Made by a program: the position numbers and the translations under genes
In this document: one piece after another, positions 21,457 through 27,422 of the stretch
How the letters are laid out: each line of letters starts with the position of its first letter
Position numbering within the stretch: position 1 is the first letter of the stretch
Assembly (NCBI RefSeq): GCF_001276515.1
Contig: NZ_LDVZ01000010.1
Location: forward strand, 4,195-68,194
Source: Haemophilus sp. C1
GTDB taxonomy: Bacteria; Pseudomonadota; Gammaproteobacteria; Enterobacterales; Pasteurellaceae
Length of the DNA: 64,000 nucleotides
Reading direction: 5' to 3'
The notes under the pieces: generated by a model
The model's input: the letters and a program-made list of their open reading frames with translations, nothing else
The model's database searches: none
What the model was told of the DNA's origin: nothing

Positions 21457-21879
21457 CTATTTTTGTTTCCATTGCCAGTGAACCTCATTTCGGCTGATTT
21501 GAATTCTATCAATCCATTCTCTTTTATAAAACTCATTCAGTTGTTTACGAACGGAATCAAGATGTTTTTCGGATGGTGTATCAGGATTTTGTTCAATCTC
21601 AAAAATGCGTTGCATGAGTTCGGCAATTGTAAAGGCTTTGTTGGGGGATTCTCGCATCATTTGCACGATGTATTTACGAATTTTCCCTTTAAAAAGCTTA
21701 TATTTGGAACGGTACACAAAGTTGTCCGTATTATAAAGGGCTACATCACTTTCCTGTTGAGTAAGCTCAATAGCACGTTTTAATGTGGTAATGTTCACAT
21801 CAAGTAACGCAAGATGATGCAATACCTGTTTACGTTCAAACTCAAATTCTTTGAGCTTCTTATCTAAGTTATATGCCAT
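21457..21879 (-). CDS. Coiled-coil/winged-helix-like passenger protein coupled to the transposase
   Basis: 140 residues, not recognised. N-terminal coiled coil (about 1-45, KKLKEFEFERKQVLHHLALL), then a helical C-terminal region (about 65-140) with FTIAELMQRIFEIEQ, SVRKQLNEFYKREW and a final HWQW that resembles the HWRL end of the gene at 20971. The ATG lies three bases after the transposase TAG stop, so the two are co-transcribed and perhaps translationally coupled. This fits a passenger or accessory gene of the insertion element. The two proteins share layout, suggesting distant paralogy. Confidence 0.7.
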   Translation of the reverse strand: MAYNLDKKLKEFEFERKQVLHHLALLDVNITTLKRAIELTQQESDVALYNTDNFVYRSKYKLFKGKIRKYIVQMMRESPNKAFTIAELMQRIFEIEQNPDTPSEKHLDSVRKQLNEFYKREWIDRIQISRNEVHWQWKQK

Positions 21880-21882
21880 AAT

Positions 21883-22833
21883 CTACTGCCAAATCACTTC
21901 TTGATGAATAATTTTACGTTGCCAATAACCGCACCATTCATTGTTATTGTTGGTGGTTTTCAAACATCGGCTTAATACATCAATAAACTGCGCTTTATTT
22001 GAGGTACGGTGATTGTCCTCACTGTACGCAATTTCATTAGCATAGTTAAGTAAGTATTCGTTGCTGATACGGTGAACTTGTCCGTAGTACATACGTTTAA
22101 AACGACTAAACAAACTTTCTGCCTGATTGTTTGTTACACCTAAGTCACTACGATATTCTTCCTTATGGTTTACCGTTCTCAAATCATAGTAGGGCAACAA
22201 GACATCATAAGCCGTGCTTTCATCCGTATTGATTTGCGTATTAGGTTTAATGAATTTGTCAGCAAAACTTTTTATCACTGATTGCGATTCCGTATGTACC
22301 ACAAAAACGTGAGAGCGTTTTGCCCCACAATGCAGCACATTACTGGCTTTTGCTTCTGGCGAATAATGCTCACGAGCAACCATGACACAACGTTTATCAG
22401 GATTCTGATTTTCTTTTAAACGATAGTCAATGCGGTCAGATTTCTTATTTGCTTTACGTGGTGCAGGATGAACATAAGTACCGTCCATATCCACTACACC
22501 TGAAAGTGGTTTCATATCACGACTTTCCAGTAATGCCTTGCGGAATTTATGTGATAAAACAAATGCCGTACGAGGATTAAGTTTTGCATTACGGGCTAAT
22601 TGAAGGGATGATAAGCCTTTGACAGCATTTACCCATCCCATTAAAGCATAGAGATAAACCTTAATTGGTTTCTTGCGATTGGCAAAAATTGTACCTGAAG
22701 TGACGCTAAAGGTATGATTACAATGTTTGCAGAGCCATTGTTTACGTGTAGAAATATAATAAGGCTTGTGTTGTACCCCACATTTAGGGCAAGCGATAAA
22801 CTCTCTGCCACCCCATCTTAATTCACAAAGCAA
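21883..22833 (-). CDS. IS1595-family transposase (DDE type)
   Basis: 316 residues from a TTG start. It has an N-terminal zinc ribbon (CPKC at 15-18, CKHC at 35-38), a helical DNA-binding segment, and the DDE_Tnp_IS1595 catalytic domain: D117 (or D115) in VVDMDGTYV, D204 in INTDESTAY, E239 and K246 in NQAESLFSRFKR. The motifs are intact. The reading frame stays open upstream to 22941 and encodes family-like residues (FNTIPQYFLLSSKARTLSSY) but offers no ATG or GTG before an in-frame TAA at 22942-22944; the true start is therefore unclear, or the original start codon has been lost. It is unlike IS1016, the other Haemophilus member of this family. Confidence 0.85.
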   Translation of the reverse strand: MLCELRWGGREFIACPKCGVQHKPYYISTRKQWLCKHCNHTFSVTSGTIFANRKKPIKVYLYALMGWVNAVKGLSSLQLARNAKLNPRTAFVLSHKFRKALLESRDMKPLSGVVDMDGTYVHPAPRKANKKSDRIDYRLKENQNPDKRCVMVAREHYSPEAKASNVLHCGAKRSHVFVVHTESQSVIKSFADKFIKPNTQINTDESTAYDVLLPYYDLRTVNHKEEYRSDLGVTNNQAESLFSRFKRMYYGQVHRISNEYLLNYANEIAYSEDNHRTSNKAQFIDVLSRCLKTTNNNNEWCGYWQRKIIHQEVIWQ

Positions 22834-22960
22834 ATCATACGCTTCTTCTTCCGAGAGTTGTGCAATCTCGTAGGAAGAAAGCGTGCGAGCTTTGCTAGAT
22901 AGAAGAAAATATTGGGGTATAGTATTGAAATCACACCTTGATTAAACTAAGATATGAAAC

Positions 22961-22992
22961 ACTATTCATAGTGATTGTACATAATGTATCAC
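22961..22992. promoter_or_regulatory. Overlapping palindromes before the HTH-methyltransferase pair, candidate operator
   Basis: Two dyads lie together: ACTATTCATAGT (22961-22972) and TACATAATGTA (22978-22988), the latter inside a larger imperfect dyad with GTGAT and ATCAC ends (22971-22992). They lie 35-66 bases before the regulator ATG at 23027, where an XRE-type repressor would bind to control its own gene and the methyltransferase. No binding evidence beyond symmetry. Confidence 0.5.
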
Positions 22993-23026
22993 GATCATTT
23001 ACTTTTTTCAATAGGAATGTGAAATC

Positions 23027-23374
23027 ATGTGCATGTCAGAGCGCTTAAAGCTGGTCTTAGATGCTAAAAATATGACCGTCACTGAATTTTCTAATGTAAC
23101 GGGAATCTCATATCGTTCGGCAATGAATTACTTGAATGAGGGGCGCGATCCAAGTGTGGATGCTCTAATCAAGATCTATAATGGATTAGGAGTTAGCATT
23201 ACTTGGTTACTTACTGGGAGTGGAGCAATGTTCCAAATTGAGAATAAAGAGAGTGATATTTCAGAGCAGGAAAAGAAACTAATTTCTCATTACCGAACTA
23301 TGCCAATGAGTTTAAAAGAAGCTTTTGATGTTTCTTTTAAAGAAATTTCAGATAAAATAAATTATTTAATATAG
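23027..23374 (+). CDS. XRE/Cro-type regulator upstream of the methyltransferase
   Basis: 115 residues. A helix-turn-helix of the XRE type covers about residues 3-65 (RLKLVLDAKNMTVTEFSNVT, then GISYRSAMNYLNEGRDPSVD), followed by an acidic tail (DISEQEKKLISHYRTMP) resembling phage-type repressor tails. It starts with ATG after GGAATG and ends eight bases before the methyltransferase ATG, so the two are one operon. It probably sets methyltransferase expression. It differs clearly from the second HTH protein at 25305-25541. Confidence 0.8.
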   Translation: MCMSERLKLVLDAKNMTVTEFSNVTGISYRSAMNYLNEGRDPSVDALIKIYNGLGVSITWLLTGSGAMFQIENKESDISEQEKKLISHYRTMPMSLKEAFDVSFKEISDKINYLI

Positions 23375-23382
23375 AGGTCTTT

Positions 23383-24417
23383 ATGTATTATGCTAATCCT
23401 AGTACCGTTGGTAGAGGTAAGAGGTTTGAGATTACTAATAAGCAAAAAAATGGTGATCATTTTTTTAAAAATGGTATAAATTTGCATTTTGGAGATAGCT
23501 TAGATTTTTATCAAGATTGGTCCACTCCAACCGTTATAATTTCTGATGGAGCTTACGGTATTTTAGGGTTTAATGGTGATACAAGTAACCATCTATCTAT
23601 TGCTGAATGGTATGAACCACATATATTAGAATGGACAAAAAAAGCCACTAGAAGAACAACTCTATGGTTTTGGAATACTGAAATTGGATGGGCTTGTGTG
23701 CATCCTATTTTAGAAAAGTTAGGCTGGAAATATGTTAATGCTAATATTTGGAATAAAGGCAAAGCTCATATTGCAGGCAATGTAAATACTTCAAAAATAA
23801 AGAGATTTCCAGTTGTTACTGAAGTTTGTGTTCAATATGTATTTGAGCCTCTAATAGATGGAAAGAATTTACAGGAATGGTTACATCAAGAGTGGAAAAG
23901 AACAGGATTATCTCTTAAATCCGCTAATATCGCTTGTGGTGTTGCTAATGTTGCCTCAAGAAAATACTTAGATAAAGGACATTTATGGTATTGTCCTCCT
24001 GATGAAATGTTTGAGAAATTATCTAATTATGCTAATTTACATGGCAATATTGAAGGAAAACCATATTTTTCTTTTAATGGAGTATCACCATTAAGTAGGC
24101 AAGAATGGGAAATGATGAAGCCTATTTTTAATTGTCCAATTGGATTCACCAATGTATGGAATAGAAATCCATTAAAAGGTAAAGAACGAATAAAGGTTCC
24201 AAATTCTCAAACTGCATCCGCTCATTTGAATCAAAAACCTTTAGATTTAATGATGTTAATTATTGAGGCTTCTAGTTATGAAAACGATGTCATCTGGGAA
24301 CCTTTTGGGGGGCTGTTTTCAGGTTCATTAGCAGCAATGAACCTGAAAAGAAGAAGTTTCGCAGCCGAAATAGATAAGGATTACTTTTTGATCGGAGTAG
24401 AACGATTTAATACCTAA
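23383..24417 (+). CDS. Type II DNA methyltransferase (amino-methyltransferase, beta-like motif order)
   Basis: 344 residues. The motif IV position reads SDGAYG (54-59) instead of DPPY or SPPY. Motif X-like HLNQKP lies at 281-286, and the S-adenosylmethionine-binding motif I, WEPFGGLFSGS, at 305-315. Motif IV first and the SAM motif last is the beta-class order for N6-adenine or N4-cytosine methylation; which base cannot be read from sequence. I recall a family of methyltransferases with SDG(A/P)YG and WFWNTEIGWA-type motifs, but cannot name its recognition site. The 3' end overlaps the convergent nuclease gene by 11 bases. Confidence 0.88.
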   Translation: MYYANPSTVGRGKRFEITNKQKNGDHFFKNGINLHFGDSLDFYQDWSTPTVIISDGAYGILGFNGDTSNHLSIAEWYEPHILEWTKKATRRTTLWFWNTEIGWACVHPILEKLGWKYVNANIWNKGKAHIAGNVNTSKIKRFPVVTEVCVQYVFEPLIDGKNLQEWLHQEWKRTGLSLKSANIACGVANVASRKYLDKGHLWYCPPDEMFEKLSNYANLHGNIEGKPYFSFNGVSPLSRQEWEMMKPIFNCPIGFTNVWNRNPLKGKERIKVPNSQTASAHLNQKPLDLMMLIIEASSYENDVIWEPFGGLFSGSLAAMNLKRRSFAAEIDKDYFLIGVERFNT

Positions 24418-25312
24418 TATTAAATGTTGATGAGAATGCTCTTGCAATATCATCAACATTACCTTTTGATAAAAGTTTTGACCAATAAGATACTGTTTGA
24501 TTACAAATTTTTGAATTTAAAACCCTCTCTTTAAATGCTTCTATTTCAGGATGATTAATCCTATCTATTTTAGCGAAATTTGTATCCAACCTATATGGAA
24601 ATCTAGACATTAAATCTTGTATCATTTCCTGATATATTGGTAATGTTGGATTATGTTTATTGAATAACCCTTTCATCTCCCAATAATTGCATATATTCAA
24701 AGCCTCGTTAAATTGTGATGAAGAACCTTGAAATTTATATCCATTAGTATTGCTTTGTTGCAAATTTACAGTGCGATTAGATGTATCTCTAGGTTCAACA
24801 ATAAGATAATCAGGTGGGTTACTATAATGAAGATCTCTCATATAAGCTACTGATTTCGCAGTTATAACAACAATATCAATTATCTTGGGATAGCCAAAAA
24901 TTATGTATTCAGGTAGCCACGCGACTAATACAACATTAGTCTGCCCTTTTGTGAAATAAGATTGGCTATCTTTAAATCTAGCTGTAATTTCTGTTGATAA
25001 TGGAAACCAAGCTTTAATTTCTATCCCTGGTTCGGGATATATATGACTACGGAAAATAGTATCTGGAAATCCAGGATCCTGCCTATACCATCTACCTATA
25101 GTGTTAAATGTTTGGATAGAGTTTAAATATTCACATATACTAAATTCTATTAAGTTACCCATCATAGGAGATAGTTTAGAAACAATTTTTGTTAAATTAA
25201 TTGCGGAGTCAATATTGTTAGGCTTAGCCAAATGTATTGCGTCAAAAGATTTATCTTTTAACAACTTTAGATTTTCAGTTGCAATATTGAGAAGTTTGAT
25301 AGTATCAGACAT
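24407..25312 (-). CDS. Putative type II restriction endonuclease (PD-(D/E)XK)
   Basis: 301 residues. A textbook PD-(D/E)XK site is visible: P83-D84 in GFPDTIF, then E98-I-K100 in PGIEIKAW, with an upstream Glu (E55) in GNLIEFSICEYL that often completes this fold. No other domain is recognised. It lies beside a methyltransferase (convergent, 11-base overlap) and is preceded by a small HTH gene overlapping it by eight bases, the usual controller-endonuclease layout. The recognition sequence is unknown. Base composition is very AT-rich compared with the flanking genes. Confidence 0.85.
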   Translation of the reverse strand: MSDTIKLLNIATENLKLLKDKSFDAIHLAKPNNIDSAINLTKIVSKLSPMMGNLIEFSICEYLNSIQTFNTIGRWYRQDPGFPDTIFRSHIYPEPGIEIKAWFPLSTEITARFKDSQSYFTKGQTNVVLVAWLPEYIIFGYPKIIDIVVITAKSVAYMRDLHYSNPPDYLIVEPRDTSNRTVNLQQSNTNGYKFQGSSSQFNEALNICNYWEMKGLFNKHNPTLPIYQEMIQDLMSRFPYRLDTNFAKIDRINHPEIEAFKERVLNSKICNQTVSYWSKLLSKGNVDDIARAFSSTFNIRY

Positions 25313-25541
25313 TTTTAATTATTTTAATTAATTCTACAGGGTCAATATCTAAAGCTTCACATATTTCAATAAACTCAGTGACTTTCAATGACCTTTCATT
25401 ATTTTCATATTTTGTCACATAAGACTGGCTTCTAACTATCCTAGAAGAAAGTTCAATTTGAGTCATACCTTTATCCTCTCTAGCTTTTTTAAGTAGAGAT
25501 ACTAAGGCTAAATTCTTGGATGTGTATAATGCTTTACTCAT
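25305..25541 (-). CDS. Controller-type XRE regulator of the restriction endonuclease
   Basis: 78 residues, nearly all one helix-turn-helix domain (LLKKAREDKGMTQIELSSRI, then VRSQSYVTKYENNERSLKVT), the size and layout of C proteins that delay endonuclease expression until the host DNA is methylated. Its 3' end overlaps the endonuclease start by eight bases, indicating coupling. No clear C-box was found upstream; the leader holds an AT palindrome (TAAATTAATTTTA) around 25541-25553. Confidence 0.82.
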   Translation of the reverse strand: MSKALYTSKNLALVSLLKKAREDKGMTQIELSSRIVRSQSYVTKYENNERSLKVTEFIEICEALDIDPVELIKIIKNV

Positions 25542-25842
25542 AAATTAATTTTATAACGCCAAGTAAAATATTCCATTTTGGACTATTAATGCTAAGAAAT
25601 TTGATACACTTGGAAAGGCTCTTGTTGGCAAGTTGCTTATTTTTGATAGACTGAACCATTGCTTGATATTGAAGTCTAGCGAGTTTTTCTTGTGTTTAAG
25701 GCAAGAGAATAGGTTAGCTTTAACCTTTAAAAGCTGCCCTCATTGGCTCACCCTTCTGGTTTTATTATTACATCATTACATCTACCATATACTCTTATTG
25801 AATATGTGGTGGGAAGCTATGTAATAAAATTCGGGGTTTCCA
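25542..25842. other. Intergenic stretch between controller gene and decayed transposase
   Basis: 301 bases. It holds the promoter region of the minus-strand controller-endonuclease pair. A 63-codon open frame at 25633-25824 has no ribosome-binding site or family resemblance and is not called. I see no inverted-repeat copy matching the element ends here, so the inner boundary of the second IS cannot be placed. Confidence 0.5.
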
Positions 25843-26958
25843 ATGCAACACTTCCTACTTTCCCCTAACTAGCGCACATTCAGCCTAAAAAAACATCGCG
25901 CGCTTGTCCGAAGATGAAGCCTTTAAGCTAATGAAAGGTGCTCGCTGGGGCAATCCTGACAATCTCCACGATGTCTGCTGTCCGCATTGCAACACGCGGC
26001 ACAATGCCTATTTTCTAGCTTCTCGCAAGCGTTGGATGTGCAAGCATTGCAAGAGCAATTTCTGCATCACTACTAACACCGCTTTCGCCTTTCACAAATT
26101 GCTGCTGTCGGATTTGCTTATTGCGATTGCTCTGTTTGTGAATGAAATCAAAGGAATTTCCGCCATTACCCTAGGCTGACACTTGAATATTCAATACAAA
26201 ACTGCTTTTGTGTTGTGCCACAAGCTACGCGAAGCCCTATTCAAAACCCGTGATTTAAGCCCATTACAAGGTGAAATTCACGAAGATGGCGCGTGGATTA
26301 GCTTCAAGCAACGTCCAACCAACTACCGTAAAAACCACTATAATCAGCAACAAAAAGCCGATACGCAAGGGCGAAGATTTCCCAAATTTAGACCGACTAA
26401 ACGCTGTATTCTTAGCTTAGTGCAACGCGCCGCCAATGATGAGCCTTACAAGGCTCAAATCGAACCCTTGTGGCAATGGATTACAGCGAAAGTACCAATA
26501 CCGTACTGATAATGAACCACCGATTTGTCAAACAAGGCAGCGAGATTTTCTGCGATGAAAATCCTACCTATTTGGGCTTAGATTTTCACTACAAGAGATG
26601 GTCTGTCAATCATCAAGAGTGCTTTAACAATCTGGCAGAATCCTTCAACGCAAGATTTCGGGATTTACATCGTGGCGTACACCATAAATGCGACAATAAA
26701 TACGCTTTGCATTACACCAATCAAGCCGCCTATATGTCGGACAACCGCCGTAAATCGAATGGTGAGATATTCCAAGACGTGCTAAAACGTTGCTTATGGG
26801 AATTGCCACTAAGAGAATGGGTTGGTTATTGGCAAGGAAATCATCGTGAAGGTGAGCTTCTAGACATAAAAGCCTTTGCACCTAACGAAATTTCATCACA
26901 CTACTTTAAGCGACTTGAAGAACAAGCTGCATACGATGAAATTCTGATGGCAGCATAG
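25843..26958 (+). pseudogene. Decayed IS1595-family transposase
   Basis: Reads as an IS1595-type transposase broken by several lesions. It starts MQHFLLSPN at 25843 and meets TAG at 25870-25872. A frameshift before LSEDEAFKLMKG (around 25905) is followed by the zinc ribbon CCPHCNTRHN ... CKHCKSNFC. A TGA lies at 26177-26179 after ISAITLG. Another frameshift near 26480-26508 leads into the last frame (CDENPTYLG, NNLAESFNARFRDLHRG, WVGYWQ). Catalytic positions remain recognisable (EDGAW, CDENPTY, AESFNARFR). It is clearly diverged from the transposase at 21883, not a recent copy. Protein production is not expected. Confidence 0.88.
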
Positions 26959-27102
26959 AACCGAATAGACGCTTATAGACTAGATAGAAAGAAATAGCTT
27001 ACCTGAATGAAGGTTGAGCGAAATAGCTATGCCTTGAGTTTAAAAAAATGGAAATTTGATATGAAAAATTGCGAGGTTGAAGTTAGAATTTTAGTTAAAA
27101 GA

Positions 27103-27136
27103 AATGCCTTTCACGATTTTCATTCGGAAAGGCATT
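27103..27136. repeat. Hairpin inside the right end of the transposon
   Basis: AATGCCTTTC and GAAAGGCATT are perfect 10-base arms around a 14-base loop, 34 bases inside the right inverted repeat. It has no long T run, so termination is uncertain; it could limit transcription running into the element from outside. Confidence 0.5.
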
Positions 27137-27169
27137 CAAATTTATGTGGTAAATTAGTCAATTTTCGGA

Positions 27170-27195
27170 CTTTGTGCAACTGCTACATAATACCG
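27170..27195 (-). repeat. Terminal inverted repeat, right
   Basis: Perfect 26-base reverse complement of 20883-20908, beginning CTTTGTGCAACTGCTACATA on the plus strand and ending ATACCG. It marks the right boundary of the transposon. Confidence 0.93.
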
Positions 27196-27203
27196 AAAAC
27201 TCA
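27196..27203. repeat. Target-site duplication, right copy (AAAACTCA)
   Basis: Same eight bases as 20875-20882. The following sequence contains the right arm of the interrupted terminator, ACCGCACTTT at 27214-27223. Confidence 0.9.
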
Positions 27204-27344
27204 ACGAATTTCAACCGCACTTTTCTCATTTTTACAAGTAAAAATTTGATTTTTTTGCTCTTCGAAAAAACTGTTTATTTTTAAATAAGTTACCTATTGT
27301 CAATAATTCAAGTAAAAAATTTATTGCTTGATCTCGTTCTTAAA

Positions 27345-27391
27345 ACACATTACCTTGTGCATGATTTCATTACAAACACTATATATTGTGT
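27345..27391 (+). promoter_or_regulatory. Tandem NrdR boxes upstream of nrdAB
   Basis: The box at 27376-27391 reads ACACTATATATTGTGT, a full match to the NrdR consensus as I know it. A weaker box, ACACATTACCTTGTGC, lies at 27345-27360. Their starts are 31 bases apart, three helical turns, which is the usual NrdR arrangement. NrdR represses ribonucleotide reductase genes when bound to ATP or dATP. The rest of the 219-base leader (27204-27422) has no other recognised site. Confidence 0.82.
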
Positions 27392-27422
27392 TTAACATCT
27401 CCATAATAACAAGGGTCGTACA

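Larger units (their letters stand above)
20883..27195. mobile_element. 6.3-kb IS1595-type transposon carrying a restriction-modification system
   Basis: Bounded by 26-bp perfect inverted repeats and an exact 8-bp direct repeat of target DNA, so it entered as one unit. Contents from left: coiled-coil gene (20971, plus strand); a coiled-coil gene and IS1595-family transposase (21879-22833, minus, coupled); HTH regulator and methyltransferase (23027-24417, plus); HTH regulator and nuclease (25541-24407, minus); decayed second transposase (25843-26958, plus). I found no uptake signal inside it, whereas flanking DNA has one every kilobase or so. The IS1595 family is known to contain members with passenger genes. 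No internal copies of the inverted repeat were seen, so it is not a simple pair of complete IS copies. Confidence 0.88.

Noticed and set aside
20971..21879. The two small coiled-coil genes considered as a toxin-antitoxin pair
   Set aside because: They are convergent rather than co-directional, similar in layout to each other, and match no toxin or antitoxin fold I know; one is coupled to the transposase instead.
21883..22833. IS1016, the capsule-associated Haemophilus insertion sequence
   Set aside because: Same broad family, but the protein sequence and N-terminus do not match IS1016 as I remember it, and the ends differ.
23027..23374. Prophage repressor as evidence of a prophage
   Set aside because: No phage structural, integrase or lysis genes nearby; the gene is tied to the methyltransferase by an eight-base gap.
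25633..25824. 63-codon open frame between the controller gene and the decayed transposase
   Set aside because: No ribosome-binding site, no family resemblance, hydrophobic low-complexity translation; treated as chance.
27007..27249. 80-codon open frame at the right end of the transposon
   Set aside because: It runs through the inverted repeat, the target duplication and the old terminator arm into host DNA, so it is a chance frame across the junction.
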